In this document: in pieces, positions 21,313 through 33,215 of the stretch
Layout: each line of letters begins with the position of its first letter
Numbering within the stretch: position 1 is the stretch's first letter
Source of the DNA: Hymenoscyphus infarciens
Taxonomy: Eukaryota; Ascomycota; Leotiomycetes; Helotiales; Helotiaceae
NCBI GenBank assembly: GCA_001414345.1
Contig: LLCB01000003.1
Span: forward strand, 186,001-250,000
Reading direction: 5' to 3'
Length of the DNA stretch: 64,000 nt
Program-made: the position numbers and the translations under genes
The notes under the pieces: model-generated
What the model was told of the DNA's origin: nothing
The model's database searches: none
Seen by the model: only the letters and a program-made list of their open reading frames with translations

Positions 21313-23681
21313 TAACGGCACGAAATACACACAACTACAGAAGAGGCATATGGGAGTGCATTTGGCAGAATGACGTATGTAAATACTAGGCTCTGACACG
21401 GAAGAAAAGGAAAAACTATCCCTCTTCTAACTCTAGGAGTAGGCTGCTATATACAAGAGGTTCGGACAGTACAAAAGGGTCCAAAACCGACCAACGTCAT
21501 ACGTCGGCTATTACAAAAGCCCGAACCTACGAAAACAGACAATGTAAGACAACAACTGCCGAAACCTTATATGTGGCAGGTACTCCTAGCTATCTAGGAT
21601 GCCATGCTATCACATCCCCCTCCCTTGAAAAAGACTCGTCCCGAGTCTTCTATCTTATCGTTCAGGGTCGAATCGGGATGGTGTAAGTGTTGTAACATTT
21701 GTCGTATTTGTTGATATTGTCGTAAGCTGTCCGAAGTTCAGGACAACAACAAAAAAAAGGAGCAGTTTCGGATACGACGTTTATCTACGTTCAGATGTAG
21801 TCGTATAAACTGAGTTGCCTGGCTTTTGGTGCTAATGTCGTATCCACGAATAGACACCGAATGTGGTAGTCGCTGGTAGAAGGGGGCCTGGGAGTTTGAG
21901 AAGTCTTCTGAGAGGTGGAATAGAGTCCACGTGATGGTGGTGAGGGTTTCGTAGCTGAACTGGATGAGGATCGGTTGGTGTTCGGCTTTCGGTACGAAGA
22001 GCTTGTTGCCACTGGTTTTTCTGCACTCGTTATACTAGTCGTATACAACTCAGTGTTTCGGCGCCGCTCCTTATCTATGAATAAAAGGTCTCTTACTATC
22101 TCGTTGAAATCGGCGTTCCAGTGTCTCTTGCTCCTAATAGATAGGTTTCTGAGCTGAGGCGTGATCTTCTCCTACATATAGTAGAATCTGTCTCGTTCTG
22201 ATACCTCTCTGAGTATCGCCATACTCGAAAAGCGACTTTTCTTCAGCGTAATCTTCTTCTAATTCCACTTCCTTCAGTCTGATGATGTTCGGTCGGGATT
22301 GACAGCGATAACTCAGTTAAGAGCTCACTTCTTTGGTCCTGATGGAAAGCGTATTTCGACCGATTCATATCCGATTTGAGGGAAGTGGTGGGAAGGCATC
22401 AGGGGCAGCGGCCCGTAAGCGAAAGGGGTCTGAATTCGGGCTTGAAAGCAAAGGAGGGTTCGAACGAAGGTTCGAAAAAGGGTCGGATCGGTGAGGGTTC
22501 GGAGGTGGGATTTGGTTGTTGACTTCGAAGTTCGCTTATGATTATGTCCATCTCGTCTAACCGATCGTTTTGTCCTTTGTTTTATGTGCCTCTCTCTCTC
22601 GTCCGCATATCGTCCGCATTTGAGAAGTCTCTTCTGAGGGCTAAGCCCTTGTTGTTTCGTGACTTTTTGTTCTCGGGTATACGGGTAAGGATCGGAGAGG
22701 AATCGAATGAGAGGTGTCTTTCGAAAAGGGGGAGTGGCCCTGGAAGGTCGTTCAACGCCTCGTGGCGGAACTGGTTCGACATGATGTCGATTTGGGGGGG
22801 GGGGGGGGGGGTTTAAGGTCCGCAGACGCCAGAGGGTTGACTTTGTTTGGCGACTTATTCACCGAACCTGGGGTTATTAGAAGCCTCGGGGACACTCAGC
22901 GTATCCCGCTTTCCTTGACGTGTCCGTAACACGATTTTTACCAGCTGTCTGTACTGCTGGTAAACCCTGGTGTTACTGGCCGTCCGGGTGGTCTCTGATT
23001 ACCCGGCTATTTGAGGATACCGTCGTGATGGTCCGAATCTAGGCTGAATCGATTTCGAAACAAAAAGCGACGACAAGCTCGAAGGAGATATTATTAAGGC
23101 CGTCACCGGCGAAGAAGAGTTTATCCTTTTTTATGTCTTTCTTGTCGATGGATCGCGTATTCCCTTCGATTCGCATCCGACTGGTGATTCAAAATGGGTT
23201 TCTGGTTCCGGCCAGAAAGTGAAAGTAAAATCTCCTTACCGAAGTAGGGAGTCGGGCCTGTATCAGAGCCCTTGTATGATCGTCGTGTTGAAGAGGGGCT
23301 GATCTTTCGTCGATGATCCGATCCAGCTCATAGATGCTGGTCATGTAGAATTCCGAGTCGGGTTATTTCATGTTAAAATGCATGGCGTTTGCGCTTATTT
23401 CGCTGATAAAAGAGTGTGGAGTCTGGGAGTGCGTTTGGCAGAATGACGTATGTAAATACTAGGCTCTGATACGGAAGAAAAGGAAAAACTATCCCTCTTC
23501 TAACTCTAGGAGTAGGCTGCTATATACAAGAGGTTCCGAAACCGACCAACGTCATACGTCGGCTATTACAAAAGCCCGAACCTACGTAACCTTCCTAAAA
23601 CAGACAATGTAAGACAACAACTGCCGAAACCTTATATGTGGCAGGTACTCCCAGCTATCTAGGATAGCATGCTATCACATA
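21313..23681 (-). mobile_element. Weakly RIP-mutated mosaic LTR element (gag-bearing, non-autonomous)
   Basis: About 2.4 kb bounded by subfamily B LTRs at 21,313-21,611 and 23,429-23,681 (the latter lacks its outermost part). It has near-normal base composition inside an AT-rich block. The interior aligns piecewise with the dead chromovirus but in altered order: 21,613-21,660 with the sequence inside the 3' LTR, 21,800-22,250 with about 18.9-19.3 kb, 22,370-23,110 with about 19.7-20.5 kb, 23,135-23,246 with about 18.16-18.29 kb and 23,250-23,427 with about 17.87-18.03 kb. It therefore keeps leader and gag-like sequence but lacks reverse transcriptase and integrase. The gag-like - strand frames (for example 22,048-21,791 and 22,782-22,582) still contain stops. 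I infer a non-autonomous derivative that arrived late or escaped most RIP. Confidence 0.75.
22794..22811 (+). repeat. Eighteen-base G homopolymer
   Basis: An uninterrupted run of 18 G inside the gag-like part of the mosaic element. The aligned segment of the dead chromovirus (about 20.1 kb) has no comparable run. It could be a true expansion, a G-quadruplex-forming tract, or a base-calling/assembly artefact. Confidence 0.95.
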
Positions 23682-23689
23682 GGTGTCCT

Positions 23690-26040
23690 TATAACTTAAA
23701 ATCTTTCAAAAATCCTAAAAAATTAAGTATTCGTCTAAATAGGCTAATTCCTTCTTTATAGACATAAATAATAATATAAATAAGTAATATTATATATTAA
23801 AAAATTAATTATAATTATTAAAAATTTTATAAATTTTATATCTTATTCTCGCCTCTCTCTCTTACTCCTCTCTAGCGTAGACCTTCTAAATTATACCTAT
23901 AGGATCTTCTATATTCTTATTCTTATTCTTATTCTTACTTCTACTACTACTATTACCTCTATTACTTCTATTATAAATCGTAACTCTTTCCTACTCTTTA
24001 TAACCTAATAGAAGCTACTTCTTAATAAGCTCTTTTTAGAGTATATCTCTTTAAAGCCTATCTTCTTAAGGCTTTTCTAGAGGCGTTAGTATAAAAGCAT
24101 CTCCTTTATATACTCTCTTAAAAACACTAATATTCTTATATAACTTCTTTTATATACTAAGAGTAATATCTATATATACTAATTCTATTATATTTAAATT
24201 ATAAAAGTCTTTAAAGCTTAGAGATTATTTCTACGCTACTTAGATATAATTACTATATACTATATAATTAAAATAAGTAAGATTATATATACGTTTATAC
24301 TATAACTAAAACATATATTATAATTCTACTATAAACGTTACTTTATACTTATTATAATCGATAGTACTTAAGAGATAATAGAAGAGAGCTATAGATAATT
24401 AATTAGATAGTATTAGAAGTAGTAGAAGTAGTAGAAGAGAGTATAGTAGTATAGGCTTCTTAATAGCGTTAACTCTTAAATTATCTCTTATAACTACTAG
24501 AGAGTTAAAGTATATATTAAAAGGTATACTATATCCTCTACTTATATATACTAGTAGAGGTGCTATTTTCTCTTTCTTTATCTCTTCTTTTTTATTTATA
24601 TATATTAAATTTATAATAATAAATATAGAAGAAGTAGTTATTAATCTCTAGTCTCTATATACTCTCTTCGCCTATAACTTTATATCTAAATACCTTATTA
24701 TATAGTAATTAAGAGTAGTAGGTTATATATAGTATATTCTAGAGAAGTTAGTATACGTATCTTTAGTATATCTAAAGTTCTTTTAAATCTCTACTATTAC
24801 TCCTAGTACTTTTATCTATAATACTCTCTTAATTACTAAATCGTTAAGCTATTTACTTATTATAGTAAAGCGCTCTCTCTTCGCCTTCTCTGCCTTTTTT
24901 TAAGTATTTCTTTTATCTCTCTTTCTCTTATATAAGAGAGACGCCGCCGCTGTCTTCTATACTACCTTCTTATCTATATACTTCTAAGCTTTGCTATTAT
25001 TATTACTCGGAGATTTAATAGAGAATAGATCGCTCTTATTACTTAATTCGTTCACTACTTCGTTATATATATTAGTAACGCTCTTAGACTTTTTAATACT
25101 CTCTTTCTTAAGCGCTTTTATAGTCTTTAAATTAATAAGATTATTTAGATTATTATTTATACTATAGTATACTACTAAAATATACTAGATTATCCTTCTT
25201 CTAATAACCTTAGTATACTCTAGAGCCTCTTTAAAGTTATTCTAATTACTCTAATTACTAATATTATATCTCTTAAGATTATTCTTTATACTCTAGATAG
25301 CTATCTAATAATTAAGATCTTAACGCTCTTAATTACGTCTAAAATAACTATTAATAAATCTATTAATAACTCTATATATATTTAATACTATATATTTAAA
25401 GTCTACCTCTTAATTCTTAAGCTCTAAATTTAAGAGCTTATTAAGAGTTCTCTCTTATATACTATCTACGTACGTTTTTACCTTAATTGCTATAACTAGT
25501 GCTTATAACGCTTTTAAAGTATTTAATACTTTAAAGAGAGTCTTCTTTCTAAGAGTCTTTTAAGCTTTATTACTATTACTCTTAGAGAGCTTAGTAGATA
25601 GAAAAGTTCTCTTCTTTTTAGCCTTTACTAATAAGAGTATAGAAGAGTTCTTTATAAGATTTAAAGACTTAAAAACTACTTAATATTTAGTCTTATCTTT
25701 AGCTTCTTTTCTCGCTCTTACTCTCGTTATCTCTCTCTCTCTCTCTTCTCTTATCTAATCTTCCTCCTCTCTTTTAGTATTAGCTCTTTCCTCCTCTATA
25801 TAAATTATATTATTATTCTTAATTAATTATTATAATTTAGTAGCTTTAAAGAGAGAGGAGGGGATTAAGAGTATATAAGAGCCTAGTACTATTAAAGAGC
25901 TCTTACTAGGAAGGCGCGCTTCTAGAGCTCTTAAGCTAGCTCTTACTAAAGCTTCTATATTAATTATAACCTTCTTTAGTAGTAGTAGCTTTTTTAGCAG
26001 ATTTTTTAGCTCTAGAGAGTGATTTAGATATCTCTAGCCT
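23690..26040 (-). pseudogene. Unidentified RIP-degraded coding region
   Basis: On the - strand, roughly 25.8-24.3 kb reads as a decayed coding region with charged, K/E/R-rich text and stops that are almost only TAA/TAG; one frame continues for several hundred codons if those are read as RIP products. I cannot assign it to a transposase or retroelement family. It lies between the mosaic LTR element and the right inverted-repeat arm, so it may be the second half of the DNA element interrupted by the LTR elements. Confidence 0.35.
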
Positions 26041-26124
26041 AAGGCTTTATAAGCGTATATTCCTAGGTATATTAGAGTATAAAAGATATTAATAATAAGA
26101 AGTATAAGGTAATAAGTGATAATT

Positions 26125-26238
26125 TAGCTAATATTTCGCTAGAGGCTCCTAGTAGTAGATATAATATATAAAACGCTCGGATTATAAAAAAAGTAAGTAA
26201 ATTCAAGCTTAACTTATAACTTACTATAGATATATTAT
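26125..26238 (-). repeat. Inverted-repeat copy, right arm
   Basis: Reverse-complement match to 10,896-11,006, including TTTAGCTAATATTTCGC, GAGGCTCCTAG and TAAATTCAAGCTTAAC. Similarity fades beyond about 26,240, matching the point where it fades on the left. This copy carries more C-to-T changes than the left arm. Confidence 0.6.
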
Positions 26239-26239
26239 A

Positions 26240-28190
26240 TCTTAAGCTTAATCTTTTATAGTAATTCTCGCGATTTTATAGAGAACTAGATTTTAGAACT
26301 AGATTTTAGCCTTTTTTAGTATAAACTACTACTTTTATAGAAATAATCTATATTATAGATAATTTATTCTATAAACTATTATATCTAGTGAAAGCGGAAT
26401 AGATAGAAAGAAAGAAAATTTTAAGTTTATTAGATTCTATAAAAGATAATTAGAATCTTTTCTCTTCTTAAGTGTTATTAGTAAGTTTTAGTATGAAAAG
26501 AGCAAATAACTCAGACTTAATCGCTAGTACTATATTTATCACTTAGCGAGTTCTTAAGAAGTAGTAAGGTTTTACTTCTTTCAGCGATAGTATTAAGTAA
26601 GTAAACTAACATTTCTAAGATAAGAAGTTTGGCTTCGGACTATTTTCTTCTCTATTACATTATTTTATAACTTTTGCAATTCTTGAGAATCGCTTAGTAT
26701 AGTAAAAGATACTATTAGCTAGTGAGTAGTACTACTCGTGAGGCTTGAATTTTGTTGAAAATAATATATATATTAATTCAATAATGCCCTCTTATTATAC
26801 TGTCCTATATTATATGAATAAGTGAGTATAGCACTTATATATCCTTCTTTACTTCCTTTATATATATGATATAGAAGATGTTTATATCTACCTACTTTCA
26901 ACTATTTGAAGAACTTTCAATCTAGTACTAGAAGTTAGTTAGAGCCTATGTGAATCACTTTGGGATAGTTATGAATAGTATACTATATGCGAGGGGTGGT
27001 TCTAAAGAACGTCGTATATATTAGTTTATTATCCGATTATTTGAATAAATTATTCAGTAATCGTTTAGTACATAGTATACATAGTAGTGTACGAAGGTAG
27101 GATTTAGCAGAGAAGTAGTCTAGAAATATTCAAGGAAATCTCTTATTATAGTCTTTTAGAGGAGAATCGGATAATTAGAGGGCTTTCTACCTTTTTTTCA
27201 ATTTTCTTTTAGACATTAGTCAAATATCAGGACGTTTCTATTAGGACTCGGATGCTTACTAGACCTCAGCTTCCGTTGTGCTAAAATTAGCTACTAAGGT
27301 ACTTCGTTAGATAGATATTTAGAAGGAACTTAATAATATAATATTAGATATTAGCTATAGTAGTGAGTCTGGAATTTTCTATTCTCTCTTATATATTTCA
27401 CTTTAACCTAACTTTTAACTTAACTATCTAATAAGTATAATTATCGCATTTTTGTAAGAATAAGTAGAACTCTCTATTCTTTAATACGAGCTAAACAGGC
27501 TCTTAATATATATAAATAACTTTTATATATAATAGAGAATAGAGAATAGAGCTAGGCTTTATAAGTTTTTAATTATAAATTAGTACTTCTACTAAGACTT
27601 CCTTTCTATACCTATTTTATACTTCGTTCTAGGTATAATAAAGGTTATCTAAATAGAGTAATTACTATATTTCTAATATCTTAGACTACTAAAAAACCTT
27701 TAAAAAGTCTATAAAGTAACTCTCTCTAAATACCCTTTGTTTTACCTAGAATAAAGTAACTCTTTTATATCGCTCGACCTCTTCTCTAGTTCCTAGCTTT
27801 CTACACTTCTTCTTACTCTCTAGAGTCTTTACTCTCGTACTTAAATTCCTAGAAAGCAATCGCGATCGCGAAAGTAGGAGATTACACATAGCGTTTAGAT
27901 CTTATATAGACGCATTTCTAAGAAGAGAATAGAAAGGTTATATAAAACGCATAAGAAGACCTAGTAACTACGAGGACCTAATACTCTAGCGACTTTTCTC
28001 TCTTTCTACCTTTTATACTCTTTTCTTAGTCTCCTCTTCTCTCTATCTCTATTCTGATCTTTTAAAATAGTAGAAGAGATGAAGATAACGAGGAAGGCGT
28101 ACTCTAGCAAGTAAGAGAGACTAGGTAGCTACCTAGAAACGAGAGAAAAAAGAGGCGAAAGTAGAGCGTATAGCTAGAAACTAGGTGTTA
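26240..28190. other. RIP-affected sequence without identifiable element
   Basis: AT-rich, with damage declining rightwards and patches of normal composition after about 27.8 kb. I see no repeat partner inside the window and no domain in six frames. Confidence 0.5.
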
Positions 28191-29200
28191 TCTAGTGATT
28201 TGTGATTAAAACCCTGTGAAGCATGGCTCTATTCCCTGTTCTCCGTTCCGCAGTTTAGGCATTGTAAATGCTATATTAGCGGAGTTGTCAAATTCAACCA
28301 TAGTGAACAAACAGCCTTAGTAAGCCCTTTCGTGACTCTCGCAAACCTCACTTCAATTCAGTGAAGAAACTTTCAACTTTCAATCAAGGCCGTGTAAATA
28401 ATCTCTTCTTCTTATATTACATTCTTGCTCCCTTCTCACAAAGTCTTCTCATCTACAAAAAGTTACAACACATGGCATATCATGTCTTTACGGAGGAAGC
28501 ATGCCAGTTTACTTGCCAATCAGTCAATCAACGAAGAAAATCTGAATTCGTCGTCTGAATTTGAGAACGCTAGGGTTATGAGAGGAGGCCTTTCAGTATT
28601 CTAGTCACGAGTAGAGCTACATTTGAATTTATTGTATTCAAATTTACTATTGCTTTCGCTTTCGATTTCAAGATTTCCAGTCGAGTGTGTTGGAGCTATT
28701 GAGAAGGACCTTACATTCCCATCCCCTTTAAAGACGGGAAAGCATGTCTAAGTGAAACGGGAAGGTGATAAGAAGTCAATACCGTGGATAGAACGAGTGG
28801 AACTAGATTTACTTCAAAGAAGGACTTGGCGAGATATTTCAGCCTCAGTACCGAGTAAGAGTTTACTAGAAGAATACTTACAACCCCCCACTTCTTTAGA
28901 GTTCGCTTGCCTTCACTGACTTCTTCCGCATTTAATTTCCGCAATTTCCAATGTCTATATCACTTAACCAAACAATTTACTTGTCTCATGTTCAACTCTA
29001 TAAAACACAAAGACTTGAAATCAACTCCTCGTAACCTTTTCAACTTTCGCGTAACTCTTTCGTACATACTTTGATGTATGTATGTAATTATGTAATTTAT
29101 AACAACAACAACAACAGCAACAACAAAATCACACATCCACGTTTCAAAAAAGAGACTTCAGAAGAAGAAACCTCCTCGCTCGTGGTTAATACCAAAGGAT

Positions 29201-29275
29201 ACCTACCTACCTACCCACCTACCTACCCACCTACCTACCCACCTACCTACCAACCTACCTACCTACCTACCCACC
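29201..29275. repeat. CTAC/CCAC-rich microsatellite
   Basis: Imperfect tandem tetranucleotides (CTAC with CCAC interruptions) over 75 bases. The + frame reads as a spurious Thr-Tyr-Pro-Pro repeat. Confidence 0.9.
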
Positions 29276-29309
29276 ATATCAACCCACATATCGCACTAGT
29301 AACCAAACT

Positions 29310-29341
29310 TTCATTCATTCATTCATTCATTCATTCATTCT
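29310..29341. repeat. (TTCA)n microsatellite
   Basis: About eight copies of TTCA in a perfect run. Confidence 0.9.
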
Positions 29342-29854
29342 TTCTTAGTCACCTAGTGACATTTCTTTTTTTCAATGTCTTTTTTTCAAGAAGACTAGAA
29401 TTAAAGACTTACCTTTTAATCTTTATTCTTTCAACAACCAACGAGAAGCCAAGGTAAAGTTTTGCTTTTCTGGCTCGGAATCGACTCGTTAGTTGAGTTG
29501 TGATCTTCGTGTAATGAAAGAATGGAATGCGTAAGAACGGCATCGTAGAAGTGAAAGAGTCTCGTTTCAAACACCTCTACCTCGTCCAATCAAAAAATAT
29601 CAAGTGAGAGGGGGTGATGAGCAGAGAAGGCGCGATCAATCAATTAATCAGTCAGTTAGATCAGCAAAAGGAATTCCCCCGCTTTTGATCCCCCCAAACG
29701 ACACAAGTTTTACCATCTCCTTCACGCAAACCCCCTATCCTATCATTTCCATCAATCACAGGGCATCAAGAACTTGTTTTGAAAAAAAAGCTCAATTTCA
29801 AGGCCGTAAATGCAGATTCCTATTGCCTTTTTGATTCTACACCCAGAGGCGGAC

Positions 29855-30833
29855 TTACATCTCCCCACATTGACTGATGGTCACATCCAAATTCGGTACC
29901 TCCCTTCCGCGATATCCCGTCTTGGTATTCTCCATCTTCCGAACGACGTCCATCCCATCGACTACCTTGCCGAAGACGACGTGTTTCCCGTCTAGGAAGG
30001 GGGTTGGGACGGTAGTGATGAAGAATTGGGAGCCGTTGCCGTTCGGTCCTGCGTTCTGTTTTTGTGTTAGATGAAAATCCCACTAAAGGGAAGAGAATTG
30101 GGCAGAGAAATTGGAAGGAGAAGAAGGAATAGGGGACTTACAGCCATAGAAAGCAAACCCGGTTCGTTATGTTTCCTCTCAAAATTCTCATCATCGAACG
30201 TCTTTAGTCCGTAGATACAAGTTGATCCGGTACCATCTCCATTTAGGAAATCGCCTCCTTGACACATGAAATCTTTAATCTGGAGCCATATTGATATCAG
30301 TATATATCCAATATTAACCCGGTTCTGGGGAGATACGTACGATTCTATGAAACTTGCTCCCTTTATATCCCTGTGGGCGACCGAGATGATTCTTCGTCTC
30401 GCCAGTACAGAATTGACGGAAGTTCTCGGCAGTCTTTGGTACGACATCGGCGAAGAGTTCGAATTGGATTCTGCCCAGTGGCTCTCCTAGTTTGATTGTG
30501 TGAGTTTTGTGAAACTGGGGTGCGTTTGATAGTCGAGAGTGATTATCACGTGGATGCAGCTTGATCGAAAGGGGCAGAAGGAGGGTGATCTCTTGGTGAA
30601 GAGATCCCGGTAGAGGATCGAGAAATGACGGGGAGAAATGTGATGAGAATGATTACTAACCTCCCAAGGTGATATCAAAGAATACACTAAAGACGTTGTG
30701 TTAGTGAGGGATCTCGTGACATCGTGTGCTCCCCGGTTTCCAGGTTGTACTCTACATCAAGCTACAGCTCAAAAAAAAGAGGGGTCAAAACATACAGCGG
30801 GTTGCCCGAAGCGGGAAGCTGTGTGGGCGCCAT
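29855..30833 (-). CDS. PPIH: Spliceosomal cyclophilin H (PPIH) peptidyl-prolyl isomerase
   Basis: Cyclophilin-type prolyl cis-trans isomerase; PPIH is the member bound to the U4/U6.U5 tri-snRNP. Five exons: 30833-30796, 30686-30661, 30486-30341, 30279-30142 and 30055-29855; all introns GT-AG. The product is 182 aa, against 177 in human PPIH. Catalytic and pocket residues are visible: [14 protein letters not shown] across the exon 3/4 junction (active-site Arg and Phe), GSQFFITT (Gln, Phe) and [10 protein letters not shown], where His replaces the Trp of cyclophilin A, as in PPIH. The C-terminal ISQCGEM is the PPIH ending and separates it from CypA-type paralogs. The 38-nt first exon ([12 protein letters not shown]) and 26-nt second exon are too short to be found as open frames and were placed by splice signals, a CTAAC branch site and frame. 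Nothing looks broken. Confidence 0.92.
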
Positions 30834-33215
30834 GCTTTAGTAGTATTAAAAGAAGATACGGTGTGGCACGACGGCTCGTTGGTGCTTCCTAATTATTTTC
30901 TTCTTCTCAGCCGTACGCGGATGTACAACTACCCGTGTAGAGAGATGCCCCTTGAAATGCCTAAATTGGACAATTCTCCACTGCCTGTTGGATGGATGAT
31001 AGGCACGTGTCGTGAACTGTCGAAGGTGGTGTTATTTCCAGCTAGGACGGTGGTTGGCGATATTCGATTTGTTGAAATGGATCTCCCGTCAGCGCCTCAT
31101 GAGATCAAGGTGATCGACCGCTAGGGTGAAAAGGGACGTGCGAGTGGAGTTTCTTTGCGGAGGGAAATGGAGAAATGGAGAAATGTCGTCGCAATCTGCA
31201 GGGGGGTAAGACAAATTGTGATGGCTGACAGCATTGGAGAAACGCTGGTGAGGAGATGGGAAGGAAAGCTTGATTGCAAGAGATAGTACGGTATAGTATA
31301 GTACGCGCGGTGGGTCATCACCAGATTCTCTCTTCTCCATTTTCGGACCTTTTTAAAGATGAGATGAAATTCGAGGTTTCAAGTGAATCAAAATTAAATG
31401 ACAATCTATTTTCTATAATTAGCCGCATGAAATGTTGGACTGGATCACTCCGTAAACAATGACAAGGACGCCAGCGGTCCGTACCATCTCGCTACACCAT
31501 CCGGTGCTGGATGGGATTGGGTGCGAGATACTTGTACTCCGTACAGCATGAAAGATCTCCGTGTCCAAACATGAACCATCAAGTTTTCTTCTTTTGGCAA
31601 CGCTGTAGGGCGTCAGACAAGCTTCGTTGGTCAGCGAGCCCAGTTTGCTTCGGCAAGAACTTTGACAGTTCATCTGAAGCGGTATGCACATGGTGATCAT
31701 AGCAGCGCGTCCTTTGCAAATCAAAAGCTGGGAGCCGTTGAGAGAAGTGGCGGGAGGCGAGGTTGGTGTTGTGACGAGGAGAAGCAGTGCAGTGCACTCC
31801 TTTGTTGTCGGTTAGACAAAGAGCTCAACTCCTGATCCATGTTTCTGAGGTGCAGATGAAGGTGTGTGTTACTCTCCCTTTGCTTCCCCATGTGGAGGAC
31901 CTCGTTTCGGCAGGTGAGTTAGTAGTGGGATGCCGATGGAATTGACGAGCCGAGAATACGGACAGTACTGTACGTAGTCAATACTCCTCCACGGCCTCGT
32001 CGGAAGCATCTTACCCTCATCCTCGTCAATTGCAGTGGTTCCATACGATATCCATACGATATCGATATCCATATGACAACCGAATGATAAGCATCCGCAG
32101 TCGCAAGTGATTCGGGTCACACCTCACCTGCATGCCACCCATGCTTCTTTGCCACCCCTGATGGAGGGGGTTCGTCGCTTTCTGGGTGGCTGGGCTGGGC
32201 TGGGCTGGCGCCATCAGTCGAAGGAGGTTGAAGCGGATCTAAAAAATACAAATCAAGTTTACGCTAGAGTAGCCTTTGATTTGTTATTGTTTCTCGCCGG
32301 TATTTACCTACGATTGTCTGCCACATAACGATCAAGTTCCTTGAGGCTCGAGTAATGAAGGTGGTAGCTATGCACGCTATTGATGTCTTTACCGTGGAAT
32401 CCCGTCATGGTTCCGGACAATGTAGATAGATAGCTTGCAATAGTTTTGGTTGTGAAGTCAATTGAGCATTGTACGGAGTAGAGGAAACGGTCCGTACCTA
32501 GAAATGTAACCAAATGTACAGGGCAGTGAGCCGTGCCGACCGAAGAAAGTGGATTTTGGTCTCTGGCGCAGGCTGTGTTATTAATACCTGCGCGAGGGGA
32601 AATCTATAGATATAATCTACTGAAGAACAAAGACTCCATCCTCCTGCATCTTGTACTCCTCTTCTCCTCCTTCTCCAACCCTCAAACATTCATCGCATCG
32701 TCACATTCTCGTCGGCGCTATTATTATACTGTAATTATTATTATTGTGCGGCGGCAGTCTTCTTCCACTCTTCCAGGTTCAGTTCCTTGTGTTTCCCCGA
32801 ACTCGTGCCAGCCCCTTCTTCCGCAACTGCAACCGCTTTTGGAACACTCACCACCCGCGCTCAGTCTCTTCTCACCCAACATCCTAAACCGCCACAAGTT
32901 CACCCCCCCAACGAGTCAATCCACTCAGCGCACCCGCCCTACCACAGGACGAAACCGTCTTTGGTGTCTTTCATCGATACGATACGAACCTTCAACACCA
33001 TCCCCATATCACCAACGACCTTTCGCATCCGAATGTCGTCGATACATTGTTGAGGTCAAGCACCGCACCGCACCGCTCCGCACCGTAGGCCTCCCCCGAA
33101 GTCTGACACCGCAAGCGGCTTGCTGCAATCAGCCAGTCGTTCCTTCCACGCTACGCCGCCCCCAACGCCTGCCCACAGTGACGGGTCGTACAAGACCTCA
33201 AGTACAACCTTCAGG
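30834..33215. other. Long divergent intergenic region
   Basis: About 2.4 kb between PPIH (-) and the RING gene (+). No coding family is recognised. Around 32.0-32.1 kb there are short repeats (ATCCATACGATATCG-type) and around 32.19 kb a TGGGC triplication. The right 700 bases, C-rich and rich in Pro/Ser-like frames, probably form the RING-gene promoter and 5' leader. Confidence 0.5.

Larger units (their letters stand above)
10690..28190. repeat. RIP-degraded AT-rich transposon block
   Basis: About 17.5 kb of very AT-rich sequence dominated by TA dinucleotides, with CA and TG conspicuously rare on both strands. This is the product of RIP, which converts CpA to TpA in repeated DNA of Pezizomycotina. 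Reading frames are riddled with TAA and TAG and almost no TGA, as expected when CAA, CAG and TGG codons are hit. The block contains the transposons listed separately; about 21.3-23.7 kb is much less mutated. The edges are fairly sharp on the left (about 10,690) and gradual on the right (about 26.3-28.2 kb). No functional gene was found inside. Such blocks are usually heterochromatic, which is inference here. Confidence 0.93.
28191..29854. other. Intergenic with simple repeats
   Basis: Normal-composition sequence between the RIP block and the cyclophilin gene. It holds (AAC)n-like sequence at about 29,100-29,125, a CTAC/CCAC tract at 29,201-29,275 and a (TTCA)n tract at 29,310-29,341. Small open frames are present but none is credible as a gene. 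Confidence 0.6.

Noticed and set aside
24900..25100. CRISPR-like or tandem array in the AT-rich block
   Set aside because: Apparent repeats are TA-rich low complexity without constant unit length; a eukaryotic genome would not carry CRISPR.
28361..28558. 65-codon + strand open frame
   Set aside because: No domain, signal peptide or splice continuation; normal chance length for this composition.
29071..29457. 128-codon frame with a Thr-Tyr-Pro-Pro repeat
   Set aside because: The repeat is a translation of the CTAC/CCAC microsatellite, and the rest is low complexity.
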